Shown one piece after another: positions 27,110 to 35,727 of a DNA stretch of 64,000 nucleotides. Where the stretch lies: the NCBI GenBank assembly GCA_021813325.1, contig JAKALA010000014.1, positions 1-64,000 on the forward strand, in the 5' to 3' direction. Under the pieces are notes generated by a model. The model was not told where the DNA came from, did not search any database, and was given only the letters and a program-made list of their open reading frames with translations. The position numbers and the translations under genes were made by a program. Each line of letters starts with the position of its first letter. The stretch's first letter is position 1. Source of the stretch: a bacterium. GTDB lineage: Bacteria > Verrucomicrobiota > Verrucomicrobiia > Limisphaerales > UBA11358.

Positions 27110-27616
27110 ATGGCCGCTCAACTCATCCTCGGCGTTGATCCATCTTTGCGGGGCACGGGTTTTGGCGTGATTCGCGCCGATAAGACCGGCTTGTCGGTTT
27201 TGACACACGGAACCATTGCCTGTCCGAAAGACTGGGATCGCTCCCGCTGTCTGGCCAACATTTCCCAAACCCTGCGCGACGTTTTGCGGCAGCATCAGCC
27301 GACGGTCTGTGTGGTGGAAGGACTGTTCTTCGCCCAAAACCTGAAGACCGCCATCATCATGGGCGAGGCGCGCGGAGCCGCCATGGCTGCCATCGCTGAA
27401 GGCGGACTTGAAATTTTTGAAATCGCCACCCGCAAAGTCAAGCAGGCCATCGTGGGTTACGGCGCCGCTCAAAAGATCGCCGTGGCCAAAATGGTGCAAC
27501 GCCTGTTGAACCTGAAGGAATTGCCGGCGCCGGACGCGGCGGATGCCTTGGCGCTGGCGCTGACCTACGCGCAGGAAAAAGGCCGGTTTAGTTTAAGCGC
27601 GCCCAAAAGAATATGA
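27110..27616 (+). CDS. ruvC: Holliday junction resolvase RuvC
   Basis: An endonuclease that cleaves four-way junctions brought by RuvAB. 168 residues from the ATG at 27110. The four acidic active-site residues are present: Asp10 in 'LGVDPSLRGTG', Glu70 in 'VVEGLFF', Asp142 and Asp145 in 'APDAADALAL'. The same frame is open for 48 codons upstream and contains 'ISRQQYEQMQERLDG'; this could be an N-terminal extension, but the family start is preferred. The stop overlaps a 36-codon membrane peptide by 4 bases, followed directly by ruvA. Confidence 0.95.
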   Translation: MAAQLILGVDPSLRGTGFGVIRADKTGLSVLTHGTIACPKDWDRSRCLANISQTLRDVLRQHQPTVCVVEGLFFAQNLKTAIIMGEARGAAMAAIAEGGLEIFEIATRKVKQAIVGYGAAQKIAVAKMVQRLLNLKELPAPDAADALALALTYAQEKGRFSLSAPKRI

Positions 27617-27723
27617 CAAAATTCGGAGTCACAGCTTTCCCCCTTCACTGGCGATGGATTGCCGCCGGTCTGTTCATGTTGATGGTTCTGTTCTTCTGTT
27701 TCATCCATACGCCGAAAGACTAA
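27613..27723 (+). CDS. 36-residue single-pass membrane peptide between ruvC and ruvA
   Basis: ATG at 27613 overlaps the ruvC stop (ATGA), and the TAA at 27721-27723 is one base before the ruvA ATG at 27725. The peptide has a basic/aromatic head ('MTKFGVTAFPLHWRW'), one hydrophobic helix ('IAAGLFMLMVLFFCFIH') and a short polar tail. Tight coupling on both sides argues that it is translated, at least as a bridge passing ribosomes to ruvA. I recognise no family. Confidence 0.55.
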   Translation: MTKFGVTAFPLHWRWIAAGLFMLMVLFFCFIHTPKD

Positions 27724-27724
27724 A

Positions 27725-28327
27725 ATGATTACCTTCCTGCAAGGCAAACTGGCTGAATCGCTGCCGACCCAGGTGGTCGTGGAGGTGCAAGGCGTCGGCT
27801 ATGAAGTGCTGATTCCGCTCTCATCGTTTGACAAACTGCCTTTGCCGGGGCAGGACGTTAAATTGCTGACTCAACTGATCGTTCGCGAAGACGCCCACAC
27901 GCTTTATGGCTTCATTTCCGCTGCCGAGCGGGATTTGTTCCGCCTGTTGATTCACAGCGTCAGCGGCATTGGCCCCAAGACCGCGCTCAATATTTTAAGC
28001 GGCATGAACGCCACGGTTTTCCGGGGCGCCGTGGCCAACGGCGATGTGAAGGCGCTCTCGCAAATTTCGGGTGTTGGCAAAAAAACCGCCGAACGCATCG
28101 TGGTCGAATTGCGCGATAAAATCGGCCTCGCCGGTTCGCTGGAAGCCGCCAGTGCCAAGCACGCCCTGTCAGCGGACGACCAAAAAATCAGTGACGCCAC
28201 GCTGGCGCTGATGGCCTTGGGCTTCAAACAAAATGAGGCGCATGATGCGGTCCGGGCCGCGCAGGCCATGCTTGGCGCCACGGCCACTGTGGAGCAATTG
28301 GTGCGCGCGTGTTTGAAGAAAGGTTGA
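27725..28327 (+). CDS. ruvA: Holliday junction branch migration protein RuvA
   Basis: 200 residues. Domain I is an OB fold ('MITFLQGKLAESLPTQVVVE', 'GVGYEVLIPLS', 'YGFISAAERDLFRLL'). Domain II holds two helix-hairpin-helix motifs ('VSGIGPKTALNIL' and 'ISGVGKKTAERIVVEL') that grip the junction. The C-terminal domain III (about 153-200) contacts RuvB, which is not in this window. Follows the micro-peptide by one base and precedes the acyltransferase gene by 9. Confidence 0.96.
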   Translation: MITFLQGKLAESLPTQVVVEVQGVGYEVLIPLSSFDKLPLPGQDVKLLTQLIVREDAHTLYGFISAAERDLFRLLIHSVSGIGPKTALNILSGMNATVFRGAVANGDVKALSQISGVGKKTAERIVVELRDKIGLAGSLEAASAKHALSADDQKISDATLALMALGFKQNEAHDAVRAAQAMLGATATVEQLVRACLKKG

Positions 28328-28336
28328 AGACCCGCA

Positions 28337-29032
28337 ATGTCGAAAACTCATTCCCAGCGGAAAAGCGGCGTGGTTATCCCTCACTCGCCCAAGTGGCATC
28401 AGCGGTTGGCGGCGTTTGCCATCTATGTTTCATTGCGCGCACTATTATTGACGGTGCGTTGCCGGTTGCGCGGATTGCCTGAGGAACGGATGTTCAAGTC
28501 GCCAACGCCGGTGATTTTTTGCATCTGGCACAACCGGCTTGCCACCTGCGTCAAACCGTTGGAAAAGTTTCGGCGTCCAAACAATTCCGGCGCTGGTATG
28601 GCGGCGCTGGTCAGCGCCAGCAAAGATGGGGCGCTGCTTTCGCGGATTTTGGAATTATTTCGCATCCAGCCCGTGCGCGGTTCCAGCAGCCGGCGTGGCG
28701 CGCAGGCTTTGTTGGAACTGAGCACTTGGGCCGAGCGCGGATATGATATGACCATCACGCCGGACGGGCCGCGCGGGCCTTGCTATCAAGTGCAGGAAGG
28801 CATCGCGTCGCTCGCGCAGATCACGGGACTGCCGATCGTGCCCGTGTCCTTGAATTTGAATTGGAAAATCCGCGTCAAAAGTTGGGACCGTTTTCAAATC
28901 CCGCTGCCCTTCGCCCGCTGCGAAGTTTGTGTGGGCAAGGTCATCCATGTGCCGCCGGACGTGACCGACGATCGACGCCGCGAATTGCGTCAGCAACTGG
29001 AGACCGAACTGAAATCCATAACGCGTGATTGA
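28337..29032 (+). CDS. DUF374 lysophospholipid acyltransferase-like protein
   Basis: 231 residues. After a basic start and one hydrophobic helix (about 23-40) come the acyltransferase-type motifs of DUF374: 'VIFCIWHNRLATC' near 60 (the His of HX4D-like motif I lacks the usual spacing), 'LVSASKDGALLSRIL' near 92, 'RGSSSRRGAQALLEL' near 117, and 'ITPDGPRGPCYQVQEGI' near 140. Family members are thought to acylate lipid A or a related envelope lipid. It lies 9 bases after ruvA, so it is co-transcribed with the ruv genes. Confidence 0.8.
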   Translation: MSKTHSQRKSGVVIPHSPKWHQRLAAFAIYVSLRALLLTVRCRLRGLPEERMFKSPTPVIFCIWHNRLATCVKPLEKFRRPNNSGAGMAALVSASKDGALLSRILELFRIQPVRGSSSRRGAQALLELSTWAERGYDMTITPDGPRGPCYQVQEGIASLAQITGLPIVPVSLNLNWKIRVKSWDRFQIPLPFARCEVCVGKVIHVPPDVTDDRRRELRQQLETELKSITRD

Positions 29033-29077
29033 TGCGGACGTGTTCTTTGTTCGCAGCCGACCCCGCTTAACTCAACC

Positions 29078-31438
29078 ATGATTGCCAGAGTCAGTCTTGA
29101 AATCGCTTTGCGACGCGAGTTTGACTATGCCATCCCGGCGGAGATGACGGGCAAAGTGGATGTGGGCAGCCGGGTGCAGGTTTCGTTTGGTCCGCGCAAA
29201 GTTCTGGGCGTGGTCACGGCAGTGGCGGAAGCATCGGCCCAGACCAATCTCAAGCCCATTTTAAAAGTTATCGGCGGTCAAACCCTGGTAACACCCAAGG
29301 TGCTCAAGCTGGCCCGTTGGATTGCGGATTATTATTGTTGCGCTCCGGAAATCGCGTTGAAATCGGTTTTGCCCGAAGCCGTGCGCAAGGAGGATGCCGG
29401 CTGGCGCGAACGCCTGTCGGTTCGCATCCTGCCGTGCATCGGTGAATTTCCCAAGCTGCCCAAACGTCAGCAGGACGTGTGGAACCTCATTGAGGAACGC
29501 CGCGAAATTTTGCTGGCGGAATTGGTGGATTTGGCCGAAACCACCGCGGCCACCGTGCGTAAGTTGGAAGATCGCGGTTTGATTTCCATCACCAGTGAAA
29601 TTTCGGAACGCGATCCGTATGCGCATGAGCATATCCTGCCGAGTCAACCGCTCGTGCTGAATTCAACGCAGGCGCCGGCGCTTGCTAAAATCAAGCAGGC
29701 GATGGATCAAAAGCGTGAAGGCCCGAAGGCTCAGGAGTCAGTCTCTTCAACCGCCAGCCTTCAATCCTTAACCTTTCTGCTGCATGGCGTGACCGGTTCC
29801 GGCAAGACGGAGGTTTATTTGCAGGCGATTGCGCATGCGTTGGAACAGGGGACGGGAGCCATTGTTTTGGTTCCGGAAATTTCACTGACGCCGCAAACGG
29901 TTGAGCGATTCAAGGCGCGTTTTAGCGCCGGGCCGTGGCAGACGCTGGTGGCGGTGCTGCATTCCCATCTTTCCGCCGGCGAACGGCATGACGAATGGCA
30001 TAAGATTCGTCAGGGCCGCGCCCGCATTGTGATTGGCGCGCGTTCAGCGATTTTTGCGCCGGTGGAGCCGCTGGGCCTCATCATTGTGGACGAGGAGCAC
30101 GAGCACACTTACAAGCAGGAGGAATCGCCGCGTTATCACGCCCGCGATGTGGCCATCATGCGCGGGCAGATGGAGAATGCCGTGGTGGTGCTCGGTTCGG
30201 CCACGCCGTCCATGGAGAGTTTTTACAATTGCCGAAAGGGCAAATACGTTTTGCTGGAATTGCCCGAACGGGTGGACGACCAAAAAATGCCCGCGGTTCG
30301 CGTGGTGGACATGCGTCAGGCGGCTTACAAGGAAAAGGGACCGCCAATCTTTTCGCCGCAACTGAAGGAAGCCATTGCGCAACGCCTCGAACGCAGGGAA
30401 CAAACCATCCTGTTTCTGAATCGTCGCGGCTATTCAACTTCCTTGCAGTGTCCCAAGTGCGGTTATGTTGCCAACTGCCCGAATTGCAGCATCACGCTCA
30501 CCTATCATCGGCCGGAGCAAAAACTGTCCTGTCACATCTGCGGCCACCATGAAAAGGTCCCGGCTGTTTGTCCCGAACCCAAATGCAAAAATCCCGCCAT
30601 TCGTTACGCCGGCACCGGCACGCAAAAGGTTGAGGACGTGCTGGGCCGGTTGTTTCCGCAGGCCCGCATCCGGCGCATGGATGCCGATGTCATGAAACGC
30701 AAGGATGATTACCGGCGGATGCTGGGAGAATTTCGCCACGGGAAAATTGATATTCTCATCGGCACGCAGATGATCGCGAAAGGACTGCATTTTCCGAATG
30801 TGACTTTGGTGGGAATTATTTATGCGGACATGGCGTTGCACCAACCGGATTTTCGGGCGGGCGAACGCACGTTTCAGTTGCTGACGCAGGTGGCCGGTCG
30901 CGCCGGTCGCGGTGATGTGGAGGGCGAAGTGTTTGTGCAGGCTTTCACGCCGTTTCATCCCGCAATTCAATACGCGCGGCGGCACGATTTTGTCGGATTT
31001 TTCGAACAAGAACTGGAATTCCGCGAGCAACTGAAATATCCGCCGTTAAGCCGGGTAGCGTTGCTTACCTTAAAAGGCCGCAACGAAGAAAAGGTGAAGT
31101 TTTCCGCTGAACACCTGAGACGCGAGTTGGAGAAAATGCTGACTCCCTCGTCAGCGCCAGTTGTCAGCGCCGCACAGGAACTCTTCAAGCCCATGGAACT
31201 TGGGGTGATGTCTGATCCCGCTCGGGAGGAGTTCAAGGTTGCGTTTCGCGACCTGATCATCGCCGGGCCGGCGCCGGCGCCTTTGTTGCGGGCGGAGAAT
31301 TTTTACCGCTACCAAATCATGCTCCGCACCCGGCAGATGAGTGCCTTGAGCCGGGCGCTGGCCAGACAAATTGAGTCGCTGGCATTACCAGATGACGTGA
31401 CGCTGACGGTGGATATTGATCCGGTGAACCTGTCGTAG
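29078..31438 (+). CDS. priA: Primosomal protein N' (PriA helicase)
   Basis: Restarts stalled replication forks by unwinding and loading the replisome. 786 residues, slightly long. The N-terminal 3'-DNA-binding domain ('RREFDYAIPAEM', 'SRVQVSFGPRKVLGVV') and a winged helix precede the helicase. Walker A is 'GVTGSGKTEVYL', the DEAH-type box is 'IIVDEEHEHTYKQ'. The eight-Cys zinc module is present ('CPKCGYVANCPNC' and 'CHICGHHEKVPAVC'). Helicase motifs 'LIGTQMIAKG' and 'QVAGRAGRG' follow. Last gene of the plus-strand run ruvC to priA. Confidence 0.96.
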   Translation: MIARVSLEIALRREFDYAIPAEMTGKVDVGSRVQVSFGPRKVLGVVTAVAEASAQTNLKPILKVIGGQTLVTPKVLKLARWIADYYCCAPEIALKSVLPEAVRKEDAGWRERLSVRILPCIGEFPKLPKRQQDVWNLIEERREILLAELVDLAETTAATVRKLEDRGLISITSEISERDPYAHEHILPSQPLVLNSTQAPALAKIKQAMDQKREGPKAQESVSSTASLQSLTFLLHGVTGSGKTEVYLQAIAHALEQGTGAIVLVPEISLTPQTVERFKARFSAGPWQTLVAVLHSHLSAGERHDEWHKIRQGRARIVIGARSAIFAPVEPLGLIIVDEEHEHTYKQEESPRYHARDVAIMRGQMENAVVVLGSATPSMESFYNCRKGKYVLLELPERVDDQKMPAVRVVDMRQAAYKEKGPPIFSPQLKEAIAQRLERREQTILFLNRRGYSTSLQCPKCGYVANCPNCSITLTYHRPEQKLSCHICGHHEKVPAVCPEPKCKNPAIRYAGTGTQKVEDVLGRLFPQARIRRMDADVMKRKDDYRRMLGEFRHGKIDILIGTQMIAKGLHFPNVTLVGIIYADMALHQPDFRAGERTFQLLTQVAGRAGRGDVEGEVFVQAFTPFHPAIQYARRHDFVGFFEQELEFREQLKYPPLSRVALLTLKGRNEEKVKFSAEHLRRELEKMLTPSSAPVVSAAQELFKPMELGVMSDPAREEFKVAFRDLIIAGPAPAPLLRAENFYRYQIMLRTRQMSALSRALARQIESLALPDDVTLTVDIDPVNLS

Positions 31439-31452
31439 CACGCGGCCCAATA

Positions 31453-31839
31453 TTAATCAGCGGCACGGTCGTTGCCCTTGGCTTTGATCAACGCGATGCG
31501 CCGGTCGAATTCAATTTGGCTGACTTCACGCGGAATGGCGTGGCACACTTTTTCGAATCCCGGAAAATTCCAAAGATTGGGAAACTCCCGGCATTTCTGT
31601 GGTTTGACCGGCTGAACCGCACAATTTTCTCCCTCCAGAAAGATGCACGCGCCAGCCGGTTGTTCTTGCAGCGCCAGCCCGCGACGATCTGCCCGCAGCT
31701 TGGCAAATTTCTGAATGAAATCGTGTTCAGAGAGCCCTTTAAACGCCGCCAACCGGGTGATTTCCTCGTCGCTCAATAACACCTGTCCAGGCCAGCGACA
31801 ACAGGCCGTGCAGCGTTGGCATTCCAGAAAAATGGGCAC
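31453..31839 (-). CDS. YkgJ-type cysteine cluster protein
   Basis: 128 residues. The N-terminal 'CQRCTACCRWPGQV' and later 'CIFLEGENCAVQPVKPQKC' supply the Cys cluster of the zinc/iron-chelating YkgJ (CxxxCxxCC) family. 'CREFPNLWNFPGFEKVC' completes the typical end. Function is unproven; a metal-binding role is inferred. Convergent with priA (14-base gap) and 6 bases downstream of the hypothetical gene at 31846. Confidence 0.82.
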   Translation of the reverse strand: MPIFLECQRCTACCRWPGQVLLSDEEITRLAAFKGLSEHDFIQKFAKLRADRRGLALQEQPAGACIFLEGENCAVQPVKPQKCREFPNLWNFPGFEKVCHAIPREVSQIEFDRRIALIKAKGNDRAAD

Positions 31840-31845
31840 AAATGA

Positions 31846-32244
31846 TTATTTTGCGGCGGACAATATTTTATTCACTTTTCGATCAATGTCTGGCACAGAA
31901 TTCGTCCAAGGATATTTCTCCCGATATTCAGAGACATCACGAACAAAGTTTGGAACCGAATCCGTTTGATCCCTAAGGTCTGCACCGCAGGCGGCGGCTG
32001 TAATCAAGTTGTGGTCCAAGCTGTCTTCAAGCATTTCAACGCTTGTGGTTAAGTTGCTTTTCCGGAGCTCGCTCAAAACGGGAATAATTTGATTCAATTG
32101 TTGAACATGGAAAGCACGATTCCGATAAAGATAATCACGCTTCCAGTGCTCGCTCATGCTATATTTCGTCCGGCTACATCCCAGTAAATATCCGAAATAA
32201 AAAGCCACCGAAACCGCCAAAATAATCACCAATTTTGCCTTCAT
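31846..32244 (-). CDS. Hypothetical membrane-anchored protein
   Basis: 132 residues. The N-terminal hydrophobic segment ('LVIILAVSVAFYFGYLLGC', residues 5-23) ends in a Cys, suggesting either a signal anchor or a lipoprotein. The rest is helical and charged ('HWKRDYLYRNRAFHVQQLNQ'). Its sequence is clearly more AT-rich than the flanking genes, which may indicate recent acquisition. I do not recognise a family. It lies between the YkgJ and Nudix genes in the same direction. Confidence 0.6.
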   Translation of the reverse strand: MKAKLVIILAVSVAFYFGYLLGCSRTKYSMSEHWKRDYLYRNRAFHVQQLNQIIPVLSELRKSNLTTSVEMLEDSLDHNLITAAACGADLRDQTDSVPNFVRDVSEYREKYPWTNSVPDIDRKVNKILSAAK

Positions 32245-32275
32245 ATTTTCATGCAGTTATAATGGGGAACTATCT

Positions 32276-32839
32276 TCAAGTAGCTGGTTTTTTGATTCCC
32301 CGCAGCCACAAATCAAAGTGATACAAAGCCACGACGACGAGCGAATGACCAATTTTTCCATCGGCCACCAGTTTGGGAATCTCGCTGACCGGCATGAGTT
32401 GCGTGCTCAAATCTTCGCCGTGGTCAAATTCCACGCCGTGCTTCAAGCGGCAGTTCTCAATGAGCACGGTAAAAGTGGTGTTGCTCAGGATGGCTGGATT
32501 GGAGTGAATGCGGCCGAGGATTCGCGCGTTTTCACCCTCGTAACCGGTTTCTTCGCGCAGCTCACGCACGGCGGTGGCCACGGGGTCCGATTCATGCGGA
32601 TCCATCATGCCACCCGGAATTTCCAATTCCACAGTTTCAGATCCAAAGCGATATTGCTGGACCATCACCAGTTTCTGATCCGGCGTGACGGCGATGACGT
32701 TCACCCAATTGACGCTGTCGAGCACGTAGAAATCGTGTTCCTTGCCCGTGCGGGGATTGATGCAGGTGTCAGAACGAATTTTAAAAATGCGGAAATCGCC
32801 GATCGGTTTGGTTCCAGTCTTTTTCCAAGGCTTAATCAT
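32276..32839 (-). CDS. Nudix hydrolase, ADP-ribose pyrophosphatase-like
   Basis: 187 residues from the ATG at 32839; the frame continues 16 codons upstream without similarity. The Nudix box is complete: 'GGMMDPHESDPVATAVRELR' followed by 'EETGYEG', binding Mg2+ for hydrolysis of nucleoside diphosphate derivatives. Upstream 'VMVQQYRFGSETVELEIPGG' is typical of the ADP-ribose/ADP-sugar branch. The true substrate cannot be assigned. Part of a minus-strand gene run. Confidence 0.85.
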   Translation of the reverse strand: MIKPWKKTGTKPIGDFRIFKIRSDTCINPRTGKEHDFYVLDSVNWVNVIAVTPDQKLVMVQQYRFGSETVELEIPGGMMDPHESDPVATAVRELREETGYEGENARILGRIHSNPAILSNTTFTVLIENCRLKHGVEFDHGEDLSTQLMPVSEIPKLVADGKIGHSLVVVALYHFDLWLRGIKKPAT

Positions 32840-32908
32840 TTGATTTACTCGGGTCAATTGATGCATGCGCGGACAACTCCGGTCCATCGTAATGGGGAAG
32901 CCAGCAAT

Positions 32909-33103
32909 TCAAAATCCTTTTTGCTTGGCAGACCAGCCTTGCCGCATCAAGCCGACCAGGTGTTTCAAGGCATCTTCATAGGAACCGCCCTTTTCCACAG
33001 CGAGTTGTTGGGCGCGCTTGTCGAGTTGCGCAGCCATTTCGGTGGATTTCTCCGCCGGGCAGCCGAGTGCGACTAGGATTTGTGCGATTTGGGCAATTTC
33101 CAT
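32909..33103 (-). CDS. Small helical protein, unknown
   Basis: 64 residues from the ATG at 33103 (a TTG two codons upstream is less likely). Helical throughout: 'EIAQIAQILVALGCPAEKST', 'AAQLDKRAQQLAVEKGGSYE', 'ALKHLVGLMRQGW'. The first 25 residues have the length and pattern of a UBA-like three-helix bundle, but this is a weak impression. Located between the Nudix and cyclophilin genes, with a terminator upstream, so it has its own promoter or is read through. Confidence 0.55.
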   Translation of the reverse strand: MEIAQIAQILVALGCPAEKSTEMAAQLDKRAQQLAVEKGGSYEDALKHLVGLMRQGWSAKQKGF

Positions 33104-33170
33104 TTTCAAGTGAATTTAACCGATTCATCGCCCCCTTGGCACTCTTGTTATTTGGGCGGTTTGCATCAAC

Positions 33171-33201
33171 AAAAAAGCGCGGATGCGTTGGGCATCCGCG
33201 C
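33171..33201 (-). terminator. Intrinsic terminator after cyclophilin gene
   Basis: GCGCGGATGC (33177-33186), loop gttgg, GCATCCGCGC (33192-33201), with AAAAAA at 33171-33176 (a T-run on the minus strand). Ends the run that finishes with the cytoplasmic cyclophilin at 33218. Confidence 0.85.
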
Positions 33202-33217
33202 TCGTGAAAGCGATTCG

Positions 33218-33718
33218 CTATTTCACCGAATCCGCCGGGACGATTTTGATGCTGACAATCGTCATTTTTGAAACGGGCCGGTCGCCGGGTTGAGTGGGAG
33301 TAGTGGCGATTTTTTGGAGGACATCATCGCCCTTGATCAGCTTGCCAAACGCCGTGTATTGGCGGTCGAGAAAGCGCGGTTCGCCGTGGCAGATGAAGAA
33401 CTGGCTACCCGCGGAATTGGGATCCTGCGAACGCGCCATGGACAATACGCCGCGCACGTGCGGCTTGTCGTTGAACTCGGCTTTGATTTGGTAACCGGGG
33501 CCGCCGGTGCCCCACATGCGTTGCTTGGAATCGTCCTTGGTCAACGGATCGCCGCCCTGGATCATGAAATCCTTGATGACCCGGTGAAAACAGGTCCCGT
33601 CATAGAAACCTTTGTTGGCCAGCTCGATGAAATTCTTGACGTGGCCCGGCGCTACGTCCGGCCAGAATTCCAAAACCATTTCGCCGACACTGGTGGTTAG
33701 AATGGCAACTTCGCTCAT
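33218..33718 (-). CDS. Peptidyl-prolyl cis-trans isomerase, cyclophilin type (cytoplasmic)
   Basis: 166 residues, no signal peptide. Cyclophilin signatures: 'GTCFHRVIKDFMIQGGDP' with the catalytic Arg, 'LSMARSQDPNSAGSQFFIC' and 'FLDRQYTAFGKLIKG'. It accelerates proline isomerisation during folding. It follows the exported cyclophilin at 33738 by 19 bases in the same direction, giving a cytoplasmic/periplasmic pair. Confidence 0.94.
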   Translation of the reverse strand: MSEVAILTTSVGEMVLEFWPDVAPGHVKNFIELANKGFYDGTCFHRVIKDFMIQGGDPLTKDDSKQRMWGTGGPGYQIKAEFNDKPHVRGVLSMARSQDPNSAGSQFFICHGEPRFLDRQYTAFGKLIKGDDVLQKIATTPTQPGDRPVSKMTIVSIKIVPADSVK

Positions 33719-33737
33719 GAATTTGAATGGGGTTAGA

Positions 33738-34421
33738 TTATTTGCTGCTGTTGGTGAGAAGGGTCGCGGATTTGATGTAATCCAGATTGGGGAAATCCTT
33801 TTTCAGGTATTCGTTCCCTTGCATTTGAACGCGTTGTTGGTCCGGGCCGCGACCGTAAGGAGCTCCGTCGCCATATTCGCCGTTGATTTTGTCCACGACT
33901 TCCATGCCTTTAACGACTTTGCCGAAGGGAGAAAAGCCCATGCCGTCCAGCCGGCTGTTGTCGCCAAAATTGATGAACAACTGGGTGGTGCGGGTGTTCG
34001 GGCCGGCCGTGGCAAACGTAATGGTGCCGCGCGTGTTGCTGCCTTTCACGGGATCGTCGCCAATGTTGGCTTCGCGCCACTTGGCGGACACCGCCGGATC
34101 ACCATGGATGCCGAACTGGCACATAAACCCGGGAACGACGCGAAAAAATGCGACGTCCTTGAAATAACCGGAACGTGCCATGTTGTAAAAACGATCCGCG
34201 CCCTTGGGCGCAAGCGAACGGGTGACTTCAATGACAAATTTACCCTTGGTCGTGTCGAACTGGACTTTGAAGGTCTCGGGAGCCTGTTCTGTGAGTTTAG
34301 ACGGATCGGTGAAACTCGGCGTGGCCGGAGCTGTCTTGGCTTCGGGTTTCGCGTCGTCGGCTTGAGTGGCCGCGACAGCGGCGAAGACACCGAGGGCGCA
34401 AAGTAAATGGATTGCTTTCAT
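33738..34421 (-). CDS. Exported peptidyl-prolyl isomerase, cyclophilin type
   Basis: 227 residues from the ATG at 34421. A signal peptide spans about 1-21 ('MKAIHLLCALGVFAAVAATQ'). After a linker to about 55, the domain shows 'DRFYNMARSGYFKDVAFFRV', 'GFMCQFGIHGDP', 'RGTITFATAGPNTRTTQLFI' and 'LDGMGFSPFGKVVKGMEVV'. The canonical 'FHR' is replaced by 'FFRV' and the GSQFF Gln context by 'TTQLFI', an Arg/Gln-retaining variant. Likely acts on exported proteins. Confidence 0.9.
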   Translation of the reverse strand: MKAIHLLCALGVFAAVAATQADDAKPEAKTAPATPSFTDPSKLTEQAPETFKVQFDTTKGKFVIEVTRSLAPKGADRFYNMARSGYFKDVAFFRVVPGFMCQFGIHGDPAVSAKWREANIGDDPVKGSNTRGTITFATAGPNTRTTQLFINFGDNSRLDGMGFSPFGKVVKGMEVVDKINGEYGDGAPYGRGPDQQRVQMQGNEYLKKDFPNLDYIKSATLLTNSSK

Positions 34422-34467
34422 GGCCGCGAAATCTTTCACAGGTGCGGCCAAAAGTCACGCGGAAACC

Positions 34468-35724
34468 TCATGGCTTCCGGTCCGGATGGTCTCGCATTGA
34501 ACTGGTAATCAAACTCGCTTTGGGGCGGGAACTGGCCCGCACAATCAGGACAACGATCAAAGTCAGTGCCGCGCCCAACAGCGCCATGCCGATGTAAATC
34601 AACGCCTTTGAAGGTGGCTCGACCTCTGAATTCGTCGTGGCGGTAATTGAATTTGTAGCTTGCGGTGTTTGGGGGAAAACGGCGTTTTCGGGTGAATTGG
34701 ATGGTGCGGGTGTTGGTTCGGTGGCCGCCGTGTTTGATGGTTCCGACTCGCTGGCCGCCACGTTGGTTGACTCGTCTTTTGGGGTTGTAGAAGAAGTGAC
34801 GGGAACGGAATTGCTGGCTGGCGTGGCTTGCGCCGTGGGCGGATTTGTAACGGTGGCCGTAACATTGGTGACTGCGGGCGCGGGCGGAACCGGCGGTTCC
34901 ACTTTTTTTGCCTCCGGCTTGGTGATCGGGCTGGGCACAAGTTCGGGGGCTGGTTCCGGCAGCGTGATATTAACATTCGTCCCGACGTTCGTTCCCACAA
35001 TAACCAGGGCTGGAACCACCGGTGGCTGGGTGGCCACAACGGGTTTTGGCTGCGTCGCAACGATCGGCGCGGGCACGGGCACCGGTGGTGGCGGCACTGG
35101 CGGAAATGCCGGAAAATCGAAATTACCCGGCGGAAAATTCAGCGTGCAGCCAACGAATTGACCAAACTGGGTGCGCATCAAAATCGCATACGGTTGCCGG
35201 TTCTTTTTGCGCTCTTCCTGAGTTTGTCGGATGGTTTGATTAATGCCCTGATCGTAGGGCGTGCCGGTCATTTCACTTTGGCCGTCGGTGAAAATAATGA
35301 TGGTCAGTCGCCGTGAACCGGCCACGACATGTTTCAACGGGGTTTCCAAAATGGCCAAATGTGAAGTTCGGCGATAGCGCTGTTTTTTTAGGTAATTGAC
35401 CAGACTGGATTTGAACGCCGCCGCATGGGACGGATTCCAAGTGCTGACCGGAAATTGCGAATTGATTTCGTCGCCAAAAGTCCACACGGCCACGCTATCG
35501 CCACTTTCCATTTGGCCATTCGCGCTGTTGTATAACAATTGCTCCAACGCCGTCTCAGTCGCGGGCAGCCGCTTCTTCATGGTCGCTGACGTGTCGAAGA
35601 TCAACAGCCAACGTCCACCGCCCGTCGGCTCGGCGGCGCCGCATTTGACGACCATCAAAAGTGCCAGCGCAAATCCCAGACAGCGGGCCGGGAAGGCAAA
35701 AAATTTTGCAGAGGACGCATTCAT
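34468..35724 (-). CDS. Exported VWA-domain protein with proline-rich stalk and C-terminal membrane anchor
   Basis: 418 residues. Signal peptide to about 30. The von Willebrand A domain (about 38-185) opens with 'RWLLIFDTSATMKKRL'; the MIDAS is DTSAT in place of DxSxS, and 'IIIFTDGQSEM' supplies the later acidic motif, so metal-dependent adhesion is plausible. Residues 200-370 are Pro/Ala/Thr-rich and of low complexity. One transmembrane helix (about 374-395) and a short basic tail follow. Overall it resembles a surface-displayed binding protein held by a stalk. The NYN gene lies 3 bases upstream, so they are probably co-transcribed. Confidence 0.82.
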   Translation of the reverse strand: MNASSAKFFAFPARCLGFALALLMVVKCGAAEPTGGGRWLLIFDTSATMKKRLPATETALEQLLYNSANGQMESGDSVAVWTFGDEINSQFPVSTWNPSHAAAFKSSLVNYLKKQRYRRTSHLAILETPLKHVVAGSRRLTIIIFTDGQSEMTGTPYDQGINQTIRQTQEERKKNRQPYAILMRTQFGQFVGCTLNFPPGNFDFPAFPPVPPPPVPVPAPIVATQPKPVVATQPPVVPALVIVGTNVGTNVNITLPEPAPELVPSPITKPEAKKVEPPVPPAPAVTNVTATVTNPPTAQATPASNSVPVTSSTTPKDESTNVAASESEPSNTAATEPTPAPSNSPENAVFPQTPQATNSITATTNSEVEPPSKALIYIGMALLGAALTLIVVLIVRASSRPKASLITSSMRDHPDRKP

Positions 35725-35727
35725 GAT

